Below, in pieces: positions 54,297 to 64,000 of a stretch of 64,000 bases of DNA; positions within the stretch are counted from its first letter, which is position 1, and every line of letters starts with the position of its first letter. The position numbers and the translations under genes were made by a program. Origin of the DNA: Exophiala sp. HKRS030. Its lineage: Eukaryota > Ascomycota > Eurotiomycetes > Chaetothyriales > Herpotrichiellaceae. The stretch is from the NCBI GenBank assembly GCA_023897205.1, contig JAHWDD010000006.1, forward strand, positions 186,001-250,000, written 5' to 3'. The notes beneath the pieces are model-generated. The model saw nothing but the letters and a program-made list of their open reading frames with translations, ran no database searches and had not been told where the DNA came from.

Positions 54297-55950
54297 ATGG
54301 TGGCAACAAGTATTAGATGCACAACTTGCCGCTTGCGTAAGATCAAGGTACGTTAAGATTTAGCGTTGTCCTTGCTTGTATGTGCTTGACTGTCCAATAT
54401 ATCTGACCATCCATAATTTGCACAGTGCGATGGACAGGCTCCCGTGTGTGGTCAATGTCGGAAGAGTAATCGACCATGTTCGGGACCACCCCCCAAGTAC
54501 AGATTCGTAAAGAATCGCCAGAATCCAGAGCCGCAGCCGATGTCATCACTGCATTTCTCGGCTTCTTTACCTAGAAAGGAGAATCAAGATGCCTCGAACG
54601 GTAGCCGAACCGCGACATCCAGCACCACCTCCGTGGCGCCAGACCACACGCAATTTTTGGCCTGGCCTTACATTGACGGTCGGATCTCCTCCAAACACGC
54701 CACTATAATTGCAGCAGACCTCGTCCATCGCATTCACGTTGAGCTGCAGGACGGGACCGAATCAGCCTTCGCCCGACTTCTGCAGAGCTTGCCACTGGTC
54801 ATCGAGAACAGTCCGGCTCTGGCGGCAGCCTTAGAATGCGTGCTAGATACTCAAGCGCTGTTGTCTCCAGTCCCGTATCATCAAGGCAACATCGACTTGA
54901 AACTGTACGGCAAGGCTCTTAGGTCTTTGCGGGTAGCATTCGAAGATCCAAAGCATCGCTTTGAGAAAACGACGCTTGCAGCCATGATCGTCATGCAGAG
55001 AATCGAGGTATACCATCCTTGACACACTCCCTCTTTTGCCTCGTTCACTAGATAGCTAATTATGCATCTAGGCACTGGGAAACTTCCATGGTGGCAGCCC
55101 TCACTTAGGTCCTAGTTATTCCGCATTTCACGTTCGTGGTATCGGCAAAATGTTGTCCTGCATCGGACCTTTCCCACCCGAAGACGATGTGCTGTTCCAC
55201 GCATTAGCAAACCACGCGTTCCCAATCCTTCTCGAAAACGTCGCCAATGGCGAAAAATGCTTCCTGAACAGTCCGGAGTGGACGTCGATCTTTACACAAC
55301 GACAGAAGGCTTCCGGCATCGAACGATTACTCTATCAGATCCTTGTAGTCATGGTATCTTTTCCAGATCTGTTGATAACATTCCGAAACCAAGATAGTAA
55401 GCTCATAAGCGACCCAATTGTGGAAGAACAGGCATATACCACCTCGAATCGGCTGCGAATAATTGGCAGACACCTCGATACTCTCTTAAGGTATCCTTGC
55501 GAGGGGTCAGCGATGGCAGTCTCCTCTCTCAGACCTACATGCGACATTTCAACCATTCGCAACATTGATCTGCTGCATGTTGTCATCATGCACGCTATTG
55601 GATGCATAGTAGTCAACAACATGCTGGCCGGCATGTCCTCTTCTCCAGCAGAAATCGCCGACTTTACATGGAGAAATGTGTGTCTCAGCAAGCGTCTGTG
55701 GAAGCTCCAGAAATCGGCAAAGCATGTCAATATCTATCCTACCGCATTGATGTTATCGTTCGAGAGTGCAAAATTTCAGGAAACGAAAGACTGGATCGTA
55801 CAGACGATGAACGAACTGCAGAATCGCACCATCGAAAATGGGTCGCGACTTTGGACAGAAGAGGACCTTACATGCCGATGTTTGATGTTCACCGGTCGGA
55901 AGGAATTTGTGCTGGAAGAAAGAGTGTTAAACCCAATGGATTCGCTATGA
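54297..55950 (+). CDS. Zn2Cys6 transcription factor (first of a tandem pair)
   Basis: Exons 54297-54347, 54426-55007 and 55072-55950 give 504 aa. The zinc cluster starts at the very N-terminus: MVATSIRCTTCRLRKIK, with Cys8, 11, 18, 25, 28 and 35. Intron 1 lies just before the third Cys, the same place as in the other two Zn2Cys6 genes of the window. A linker with PPPKYRFVKNRQ leads to the helical regulatory region (LLQSLPLVIENSPALAAALECVLDTQ). The frame stops after LNPMDSL. An overlapping frame just downstream reads MIDAIQLFYQEASRDTRGLSDRLVLF to 56123, which looks like a natural continuation. The C-terminus may therefore be frameshifted or need an intron I could not place. Confidence 0.8.
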
Positions 55951-56236
55951 CTATGATTGATGCAATACAATTATTTTATCAAGAAGCATCCCGCGATACT
56001 CGAGGGCTGAGTGATCGACTAGTTCTGTTCAAGTACTTCGCTGCGACAAGCCCGGGTGGGAGCAAAGCGGACATCCCCTATCAGTCCCTATGTCCTCCAC
56101 TCCAACATCATCTAGCAACTTAACAGTTGGGATCATTCATTTTCACAGTCGATTACTATTTCACATGTGCATTGAAGTCATCTCCAGATGATCCAGAGGG
56201 CTGCATTGCCCTAGAGAGACACTGACAGTCCAAGCA
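55951..56236. other. possible frameshifted C-terminal tail of the upstream regulator
   Basis: The +3-frame from ~55930 to 56123 stays open and encodes MTMIDAIQLFYQEASRD..., a helix typical of the end of fungal regulators. It could be a real exon or a remnant after a frameshift. Confidence 0.35.
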
Positions 56237-58004
56237 ATGGTCGAAACGCGGCCAGCTTGCAAGACAAGGTCTGGATGCGTGGAATGCAAGAGAAGAAAAG
56301 TCAAAGTCAGTCGCTACTGTTGCGAATTGTAGTAAAATCACATTTGCTAATCTGATGCTGCCCCTGAAGTGTGACGAAGCAAAACCAATATGTGCCCGCT
56401 GCAGGTCTCGCTCAGACCTATGCCTATACGAATTCAGACTCTCCTGGACTCAAGGCCGACCGTTCAAAAAGCGCCGAAGACGATCTCAATACCAACCTTC
56501 CAAAAGATTACTTGGTCCTACGCAGCATGAATATATGCCGGACACTGCCACCCATGCTACGTCCGGACTATCGCAACACAACATGCCCGGAGCCACATCT
56601 GATGGCCTGCATGTTCATGGAGGGAATATCGATGTTGAAGCTCCGGACTTCCAGATCTCTTCAGCTTGGCCTCCAGTAATCGAGGTTCTGACCTCCATAC
56701 CAAGGTCATCTAAGCTGTCGAAAACTGAGGATGATTTGAATACAGAACACTGTATGCTTTCCAGGGGAGATTTGTACACGGCACCACACAACCACTTCAC
56801 AACGAGCCCACCACAATGTCTCGCTGGACCGAATACACTCCTGTCATCCGAAAGCCGCTTCTTCATGCACCATTATTGCAGTCAGACAGCGCCCGTCATT
56901 TTCCCAATGTCAGGAGACTCTAATCCACTTCGAGGCGGACTGCTTCAAGTTGCTTTTGGCACCCCGCATCTCCTATATGCATTACTCGCGTCCGGTGCCA
57001 GACATTATGCTCGGCTACGTGGCTTTGTCGACGAATTCACCTCAATGTCTGTTGCAACGTTTACCCATGCCGCTCTGAAGGGCCTTCGTCTGGCAATGAA
57101 CGATCCCAGCCAAATGCACAAGAAAGAGACTGTCGGTACTGCCCTTGCTCTCTGCACATCTGATGTGATCTCTGGCAATTTGGATACATGGAGAATACAT
57201 TTGCTGGGAATACATAAGCTTCTTCTTTCTGCGCTTGAACACGACAAGGAAATGGATCGCGATATCGACTCAACTTGGCACTTCCTCATCAAATGGTTCG
57301 AGACACTTGATATGTTTGCGGGAATTTCGGGCCTTCGTACAAGTACTGTGCGCCACGGCCAGTATCGTTCCGCAAGGCGAGCTGCCTACATTGACGAGTT
57401 TGTTGGATGTTCTTTGGAGCTGATGCCTCTCCTGGCCAAGATTGGACGCTTGGCTCGAAAGCAGACAAAACATATCGAACGCGTCTATGGGACCGACGAT
57501 GCGGAGCGAGAGAATAGTCATAATGGCCTTGCGGACGACATTCAAAGCACGGAGAAACAGATATACAGTTTATTAGATCGCAAGGTTCGCCCTTCCTTTG
57601 CGCAGAATCCGCTCAATATGACATTGGCCAAAGACATGGAGAATACCCATCAAGCATTTATTTATGCTTCGTTACTACACCTTTATCGAAGGGTGGAACA
57701 GTTACCTAAGAACCATATCAAGCCGGCACATGCAACCTATCAAATTGTCGGCGCACTGCAGAGGATTCGTCCAGACTCTGTGGCCAACATCCTCGTACTC
57801 TGGCCAGTTTTTACCGCCGGTTGTGAAACTGATGACCCAAGCCAGAGACGAATTCTCCAAGAGAGAATGCAGAGCATGGCGGCTTTCGGAATGGGCAATG
57901 TGAATAGTGCTCTTCAAGCCATGACTAAATATTGGGATGCCGGAGGAAGCGAGAGGTGGGATGTTTTCCTGGACCGCCACGGTCATGATATTGTGCTGTT
58001 TTGA
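56237..58004 (+). CDS. Zn2Cys6 transcription factor (second of the tandem pair)
   Basis: Exons 56237-56305 and 56370-58004 give 567 aa. The N-terminus MVETRPACKTRSGCVECKRR carries the cluster Cys14, 17, 24, 31, 34 and 41, completed over an intron (GTCAGT...CTGAAG) placed exactly before the third Cys. A basic stretch KKRRRRSQ follows and may serve as a nuclear signal. The remaining ~500 aa match the fungal regulator helical domain (SRFFMHHYCSQTAPVIF, NPLRGGLLQVAFGTPHLLYA, ALLASGARHYARLRG, WHFLIKWFETLDMFAGISG) and end RWDVFLDRHGHDIVLF, a common ending for this class. It lies directly upstream of a monooxygenase on the same strand and may regulate it. Confidence 0.87.
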
Positions 58005-58357
58005 CAATTTCATTAGACATGACTTCCCGGGATAACGGACTGAAAGCGTTTCCAGTCTATGTCTTCTTCCATACGAACCTCGAGACCACTGTCTTTCTCC
58101 TCATTGGAACATTCGGGTGCGATCTCTACTCCACCTCGCACCGAAATAGCCAAAGCGGTATGGTCAAGTACGGCAGTGGCCCCACTCTGATAGGAGCCCT
58201 CCATACTAGATCTCTTGTCCTGTTGACTCTATTACGATCGCAACATACGCACAGGTCTACAACATATAACTGACCTTCCACCTCGCACTCGACACTGGTC
58301 TCGTCCTGCCTCCGCTATCAATGTCATCCACTGATTGGTGTCACCCAGTCAAACACC
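58005..58357. promoter_or_regulatory. spacer and promoter before the FAD monooxygenase
   Basis: About 350 bp between same-strand genes; no separate gene is visible. Confidence 0.5.
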
Positions 58358-60107
58358 ATGACCACTTCAGTAAGAAAGCCCGCTTCGCCCACTGTAGGTA
58401 AATCGGCGGATGAACCCATTGACGCCCTCATTGTCGGTATGGGGCCGTCAGGTATGTCTTCTCGCGTATTCGCCTACCTGCGTCAACTCGACCCTGACTC
58501 TGCAGCATGACAGGCATGGTATGTCTTCGCAATCTCCTGAGAAACGACCCTCCACTTGCTGTGGTCGCAGTCGAGCGTCAAGATATCCCCGGTGGCATCT
58601 GGACCGGTCATATCCCGGCCTATTCAACTCTCCAGGACTTGAAGATTGAGTACGAAGTTCACGGAGTCAAATTTCCCGAAGAAGAACCCGCACGACGCGC
58701 TCCGAGAGATCAGGTCGCTGCATTCTGCGATGCATATGTCACCGAGTTCAAGCTTCGCCAACGTGTTTTGTGGCAGCACGAAGTCACCTCGGTCGAGATG
58801 ATCAAGCCAATGCTTCATAAGGCTACCATTGGCCCGGTGACAGGAGTGGAGGGTGCCACCAGGACCATTTTCACGAGAAGTGTTCTTGTGTGCAGGTTTG
58901 TACAATGCGATATTCCTTTTCACCTTGATGTCACGATGTGTGAATCGGTATCTATATTAATGGCTTGGCCTTGACTCATTCTGTTTGGTGTACCAGTGGT
59001 CATAACGTTCACGAGTACGTCCCTCGATTTCCTGGCCAGGAGACGGCAACGTTCCCCATCAAACACAACAACGAGATTCGGGATCCGAGTGACCTCCCTG
59101 CATCAGATATCGTCGTCGTCGGTGCGGGTCCTTCTGCGATGGATATCGTGCAAGAGGCATGTCTCACACAAAAAGCGACAAACGTTCACGTCGTGGCACG
59201 AGTTGCGCATTGGTACGTCATTTTTCCCTCTCGTCGTGCCTAGCTTGATCTTCGAGCCAAAGAAGGATCCTGACTTGTGAACCGGAGTGTACATTGACAT
59301 TTTACTGTTCCCAGGGGTGCCCCCGACATGTGGTGGCCATGGATGTGGAAGCACGGATGGTCCGAACTGCACGTCCTCCGAGTCTTGTACAGACTCTTGC
59401 CCATTTTCGTGGTCGACACGTTTCTCTACTGCGTCACGTTGATTTGGGCCATTCTCCATGGTGTTCCAGAATGGTCTCCCCCGTTTGGTACGTTCCCGTC
59501 ACTCCAAAGTGGTTGGCGATTGATTCATCATGAAGAGAAAATCACTGACTATTCCACTCGCACTGTATCAAATTCAACAGACGACGCACCATCGAGCAAA
59601 GTTGGATACATTCTACGCACGCACCTCGTCGCCCCTTACCGAGCAGGTCGGTTTCACATCCACAACGACACGACCGTGAAATCCATCTCGGGGAATACAC
59701 TCGAGTTGTCCGACGGAACGATGCTGACACCGACCCTCGTCGTCGCCGCGACGGGATGGTCGACCGACACGTCGTTCCTCCCCGGCGGCACGGGCCCGGG
59801 AGACTACGACTCGTTGGCCGTGGCGGACATCGATCGGCCCATGTACCTCCGCTTCTACGACCAGCGGCACCCGGGCATCTTTTACGTTTCCGTGTCCAAC
59901 GGCTTCATGACGTACACGGAGAACGCGTCTTTCTTGAGCCAGGCCGTCGAGCGGATCCTGAGGGGTGAGTGGACGCCTCCGCCACCAGCGGGGATGAGGA
60001 AGAATTGTCGCGAGGTCGTGTTGCACCACGTCGGTCTTCCGGGTTTGTTGCAGACGGACCTCGAACGCGCCGGGTTTCGGAACCTGAGGACCAAGGATGT
60101 GAGGTAG
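58358..60107 (+). CDS. FAD-dependent monooxygenase / oxidoreductase, four exons
   Basis: Exons 58358-58451, 58514-58895, 58997-59212 and 59315-60107 give 494 aa. Residues 22-32 read DALIVGMGPSG, the FAD-binding Rossmann loop (GxGPSG) split by intron 1. ERQDIPGGIWTGHIPAYSTL follows, as in flavin-containing monooxygenases. A second dinucleotide loop, VVVGAGPSAMDIVQEA, serves NAD(P)H. ATGWSTDTSFLP is the conserved ATG motif of FMO-like enzymes. The C-terminal part has a hydrophobic segment (LPIFVVDTFLYCVTLIWAIL) that may anchor it to a membrane. Expected chemistry is hydroxylation or Baeyer-Villiger oxidation of an unknown substrate. Intron 1 uses the acceptor at 58513; the nearer one at 58505 would give a stop. 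Confidence 0.87.
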
Positions 60108-60680
60108 GAATAGACAACAATACCAACATCAAACCACACCCACTGGACTCAGTTGACTCGGTGTGCGTTGTTGGGGAACAATTGTTCCATCACGAATGGA
60201 CAGGGAACGACGACGATAGGAAAATGGAAAGAGGCCAGCGACGTGAGAAAGCTACACTGTCATGATACACTTTGTGGTTTTCTCCCAAGGACGCTCATCA
60301 TTCTTGAATGCAAAGATATAATAGCGCGTCGGGATTAGAAAGAGAAAAATTGATATGGGTAGAAAGTCATTTAACGAGCTATGAGAAAACCAATTCTAGC
60401 AACACAACAAGAAAGACCTTGCAAGAACGATGCCTCGCCTCTAGTAGGAGAGTCGTTTTCGAAGGCAGTCATAGAAGGCAGTCATAATCTTTAGTTCTTC
60501 ACGCCTCTTCTTCCCCATCCTCGTAGTAAACATCTCTCAGACGGCTTTCTTCTCACATCCATCCGATACAAAAATTCACTCTTTTCCTCGCACGTGCGAA
60601 TTCAATCACACACCGGTTCATCTTGTGTCCGAATATTCTTCTTCAGTCAACACAAACTCAACACACTTCCGGGTTCCCGC
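60108..60680. other. intergenic between convergent genes
   Basis: About 570 bp; nothing recognised. Confidence 0.6.
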
Positions 60681-62249
60681 TCAAGGATCCAAAATCTCGA
60701 CCAGCTCAGGTTTGATCACGACCATTGTTTTGTCGGCCTCAATTGCACCTGCCTCGGACTCGATCACAACAACACTTGACTCTTTCTCGGTTTCGACAAC
60801 AATGGGAATGGTGGTGGCCTGCTGCTCGTCGTCAACGTCGTGTTCGGCATCTGCCTCGTTGCCGACGTTTGCCTGGTCTCCATCAACGACGAGACCAGAT
60901 GGTGAAACTTGAGCGTCAGTATTCACGCCCGAGGCCAAAGTCAGTTCGGTCGTAGTCTTGGGCTGCTCCTCTGACAAACTGTTCTCGATAGCGTTCTGGT
61001 GAAAGGGCTGCCCCGGTACAGTGTCGCTGCTCAAATCAAGAACAGGCGGTGAGCTAGACTTTGTTTTCTCCTTCCCTGGTTGTGACTCCTTAGACAGGTT
61101 TGTTGTTGGTTGTTCAACTGCCACTGCTGTAGCATCTTGAGCTGGAGTGCTGACCAAAGCTTCGGTCACGTTCTGATCCTCAAGAATCAGTTCTGGAGTT
61201 GTGACGTCAAATTGGAAGTTGTGGGGAGTTCCCGTGTACAGCGGCATATTGAGCAAGTCTTCATAAGAGCTGGCGTGCGGGTTGAGTGGGATATGATTGT
61301 CAATCATGTTCTCAGGATGGGCCGTGGTCGTTGCAGCAGCTGGTGCAATTGGTGCCGCCATTGCAGACTGAGTCCATGGATTGATGCTTTGTCGTGGGCC
61401 AATCCATGGATTGTACGCGTATGTTTGCTGCATCGGGTAAGCAGAGTGGCCCGCAGGCATGGGAAAGGTTTGGTAGTACCCGGGGGCATTTTGATGGTGG
61501 AAAGCGCCAGGCACATTGCCGTACCGGTAGGTTGGATAGTAGTATGTCGTTGGGTACGATGGGTCCTGCTTCATCGCAATGGCGGCAAGTTCGTTATTCT
61601 CCTCAGTGGATGGCTGCACAGGCGGTAATTCTTGAAGGACGTCATCGTTGGTATTTGGCTCCTCTTTGACAGTCTGCTCCTGCTTGATATGAGTTTCACC
61701 GTTGCTGTTGTTGAACGTCTCTAAGATTTCCGGATCCTTCTTGATGAGAGGTGCGGTGGTTACGCTTGAGCCGTTATCCGTCGTCGGTTCAGCCTTGATG
61801 GTTGGAAGATGCGGATGAGGCCAGAAGGAGTTTGTGTATTGTTGACCAGGCATGACCGAAGATACCCATGGGTTGCTACCGTGCTGGTGGCCAATCTTTG
61901 GTCTTTTGTGTGCCTGTCCGGAGGCTCGCACACTGTGTTTGTCTGTTCCCAGCCGCTCAGTCTCCTCTTCCAATAGAGCTCTCTTGCCTTTTGCAGCCTT
62001 CTCTTTCGCAGCCTTGGCTTCGTTGTCCTTCTTGGGTTTGGGCGGTTTGGCCTCTTTTGACATCCCTTCAAATTGTGTTCTCATCCGACTATAGCGCATT
62101 CGTGCGGCGTGGCCATTGGAGATGTCGAGACTTTCAGCCACCAGATTCCAGTCAATTGATCTGAGGTCGAGCTGTTTGAGGATAGAGTAAAGGAATATTG
62201 GTGTCTGGCCATCTAGGGCAAAGTTCTTCGTCCGCCGCATAGAAGCCAT
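60681..62249 (-). CDS. fungal Myb/SANT-like DNA-binding protein
   Basis: A single exon of 522 aa from MASMRRTKNFALDGQ (an alternative Met is three codons later at 62240; an upstream Met at 62354 adds an unlikely leader). Residues ~10-60 form the fungal Myb-like three-helix unit: TPIFLYSILKQLDLRSIDWN, VAESLDISNGHAARMRYSRM. A Lys/Ala-rich basic segment follows (PPKPKKDNEAKAAKEKAAKGKR). The rest is disordered, with Tyr/Pro/Gln/Asn-rich and then acidic Glu/Thr/Val-rich parts (a plausible activation domain). Probably nuclear. The DNA targets are unknown. Confidence 0.8.
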   Translation of the reverse strand: MASMRRTKNFALDGQTPIFLYSILKQLDLRSIDWNLVAESLDISNGHAARMRYSRMRTQFEGMSKEAKPPKPKKDNEAKAAKEKAAKGKRALLEEETERLGTDKHSVRASGQAHKRPKIGHQHGSNPWVSSVMPGQQYTNSFWPHPHLPTIKAEPTTDNGSSVTTAPLIKKDPEILETFNNSNGETHIKQEQTVKEEPNTNDDVLQELPPVQPSTEENNELAAIAMKQDPSYPTTYYYPTYRYGNVPGAFHHQNAPGYYQTFPMPAGHSAYPMQQTYAYNPWIGPRQSINPWTQSAMAAPIAPAAATTTAHPENMIDNHIPLNPHASSYEDLLNMPLYTGTPHNFQFDVTTPELILEDQNVTEALVSTPAQDATAVAVEQPTTNLSKESQPGKEKTKSSSPPVLDLSSDTVPGQPFHQNAIENSLSEEQPKTTTELTLASGVNTDAQVSPSGLVVDGDQANVGNEADAEHDVDDEQQATTIPIVVETEKESSVVVIESEAGAIEADKTMVVIKPELVEILDP

Positions 62250-62568
62250 GTTGCAGAAGAAGTAGCTGGACAGATCGGCAATGGTACTCGCAGACAAATT
62301 TTGGCTGTACGATATGGGAGCAGTAGATGTGTGAGAGATGAAAAGTAATTGCACAAGATGCCTTGGAAACGAATTTATTCGTGCTCCTGTGTTGTGCCTT
62401 TGTGCTAGTCACCTGTAACGGGCTCTCGCTGAATCTTGTATCTTGCTTTGTTGATGGCCGCATAGCTTGATAAACAACAATCGTGTTTTGACACAACAGC
62501 TCAATCCAAGCAAACGGTGGATTGAACCAAAAAGGTCAACATCAACGAACAAGGGAACAAGGACAATT
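62250..62568. other. short intergenic region
   Basis: About 320 bp between the start of the Myb-like gene and the 3' end of PEX8, both on the minus strand; nothing recognised. Confidence 0.6.
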
Positions 62569-64000
62569 TTATAGTTTATTGTCAAACCGCAGGGCACCAC
62601 TCATCATGTAGTCCTGCTCTTCTGGTTGCTCCCCGAGCATGACATGCTCCCTGCCGCCTCGTGAGGTCCACCAAGCCACGCAGGTTGCAGCGCGATCTAC
62701 ATCCATTTCACCATCACTCAAAGCCGCCCACAAACACTGTTGGCATTGTTGTTTTTGTGATGGATTTTTCACTTTCTGTAAAAGCTCGGCTGTCAAAGGA
62801 AGCCACTCTTCCAATAGCGGAACAGGTAATGAACTCAGACAGTCAATGATTGCTAGAAGAAGATTGGCTCTTTCAGATAAGGGTTGTTGGCTCTCAAGAG
62901 ATAGGTCGGGATTGGGCGGCAGCAGATCTTCGGAGGCTTGTTCCATACGTTCTCTCAATAGGTCAAGAATAATCGCTTGCATCAACGGCATGGATACTGC
63001 AATGGGAGAAGGTGGTGCTGCCAATCGTACAATAGATTTGATGGCGAGTCTGAACTGTCGAGCTGTCAATGGCATCGGAAAGCTCTGGAGCAATGTCTCC
63101 ACGTAGAAGGGAACATTCTTTGTTGCCACTTCCCCATTTTGAGGTGCCGCTAGAATGGCAAGCATGACACTATGGGCTGCTTCGAGGATTTCTCCCAACC
63201 GTGGGTCACCACGAGGATCAACATATGGCGCTGCCGCGTTGAATAACAGCTCCTGGCTCATCCTTGATGAAACAGTAAGTGTAAAGTGCTCCGCAGTATT
63301 GAGGAAGAAGAGATCGCGCATTCTGTCAAGGGGATGAGCAGGAATTCGTCCCAGTTCCGCGGGTCGGATTGTCTCCAAAAGGTTTTCTGATTGTGGTTGA
63401 TATCGACTCAAGACATCGATAGCCGTGAAATTGACAAAAGTATACTGAGAAGAGGAGACCAGTCCAAACCGATGGGCGATGAAATATGTGTCTCGTAGAA
63501 TGTGTAATGTCTGCATGGCCAGTCCTGGGGCAATATTGTCTGCACCCAATATAGGGTCGCAGAGAAGACGTCCAAGGACAGATCGCAGAGTGATGACGGC
63601 TGCAAACATCGTGTCTCGGAGTAATTGAAGAAGGGCCGGCAATGTTGCGCTAATGGTTTCCTGATCCAGGTACAGTGCTTCTTCTCTGGTGTCGATTTCT
63701 GACAACTTGTTCTGCCTCCAAGCTGTTGCCAATGTCCGTGCGAAGTCTCCAATTCTGTTCGTACAATGGACTATCAGCATCCGATCATGGACATTGTCGA
63801 TACAATGAGCAGTCAAGCGCGAGAGCGACCCCAGCGCTGTTAAAAGACTCCGTTTCTTGATTTCCGCCAGCTTTTTGAACGAAATCGAGGCCGACGGCCA
63901 ATTGAACTTCTGGGGTGAAGATTGGCGAATGTCATTGTCGATTGCTCCGACCCAATACCCATGCTCAAGACCCTCTTTTGAAAAATACGTTGCGTCAATC
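62569..64000 (-). CDS. PEX8: PEX8-like intraperoxisomal peroxin, C-terminal ~476 aa, 5' end beyond the window
   Basis: The frame is open from the right window edge to the stop at 62569. It includes FNWPSASISFKKLAEIKKRS, LLTALGSLSRLTAHCIDNVH, QNKLSEIDTREEALYLDQE and a long helical repeat-like body (HILRDTYFIAHRFGLVSSSQ, YVETLLQSFPMPLTARQF, LLLAIIDCLSSLPVPLLEEW). It ends GALRFDNKL; NKL is a PTS1-like tripeptide, and Pex8 is known for carrying peroxisomal targeting signals. Pex8 links docking and RING complexes inside peroxisomes during matrix-protein import. The frame holds no intron in the visible part. Confidence 0.78.
   Translation of the reverse strand, partial: IDATYFSKEGLEHGYWVGAIDNDIRQSSPQKFNWPSASISFKKLAEIKKRSLLTALGSLSRLTAHCIDNVHDRMLIVHCTNRIGDFARTLATAWRQNKLSEIDTREEALYLDQETISATLPALLQLLRDTMFAAVITLRSVLGRLLCDPILGADNIAPGLAMQTLHILRDTYFIAHRFGLVSSSQYTFVNFTAIDVLSRYQPQSENLLETIRPAELGRIPAHPLDRMRDLFFLNTAEHFTLTVSSRMSQELLFNAAAPYVDPRGDPRLGEILEAAHSVMLAILAAPQNGEVATKNVPFYVETLLQSFPMPLTARQFRLAIKSIVRLAAPPSPIAVSMPLMQAIILDLLRERMEQASEDLLPPNPDLSLESQQPLSERANLLLAIIDCLSSLPVPLLEEWLPLTAELLQKVKNPSQKQQCQQCLWAALSDGEMDVDRAATCVAWWTSRGGREHVMLGEQPEEQDYMMSGALRFDNKL

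Overview
The window is nuclear DNA of a filamentous ascomycete (Pezizomycotina), probably Eurotiomycetes-like; the class is an inference. The evidence is short GT-AG introns of about 45 to 200 bp, often with a CTAAC or CTGAC branch site; Zn2Cys6 regulators; and single-copy fungal housekeeping genes (UTP20, BFR2/AATF, SET9, RPB9, PIN1/ESS1, PEX8, uL14m, mL46). I rebuilt the exon structures by hand from splice signals and reading frame. Many genes carry one to four introns, so single open frames would miss their ends.

Layout. 0-9 kb: 3' end of a membrane-protein gene, a Zn2Cys6 regulator, a small TATA-driven gene, a conserved fungal protein and a bZIP factor, with AC and TG microsatellites between. 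9.1-9.3 kb: a tRNA-Pro(UGG) gene on the minus strand. 9.5-14.4 kb: BFR2/AATF and a nuclear-looking protein with TLTQ motifs. 14.8-20 kb: a divergent CYP51 paralogue and a secreted multicopper oxidase. 21.5-31.5 kb: a head-to-head pair of RNA-processing genes, a Cwf19-like/Drn1 gene and the 7.8 kb intronless UTP20. 31.8-42.7 kb: an SDR, a small Gly-rich protein, SET9 / uL14m head to head, RPB9 / PIN1 head to head, and a conserved unknown. 42.7-46.6 kb: a gene-poor stretch. 46.7-48.9 kb: an intronless adenosine-specific-kinase-family gene of prokaryotic type, and an SDR that lacks the catalytic Lys. 49.5-64 kb: mL46, a questin-oxidase-like protein, two tandem Zn2Cys6 regulators next to an FAD monooxygenase, a Myb-like protein, and PEX8, which runs off the window edge.

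The most striking item is the tRNA-Pro gene at 9158-9301 (minus). Besides the normal anticodon-loop intron of 18 nt, it has a second 54-nt insertion exactly between the T-loop and the 3' strand of the T-stem. That insertion looks like an mRNA-type intron (GTATGG donor, TTAACTAAC branch site, TAG acceptor). Removing both inserts gives a perfect 72-nt tRNA with fully paired acceptor and T stems. This would be a tRNA that needs both the tRNA-splicing endonuclease and, apparently, the spliceosome.
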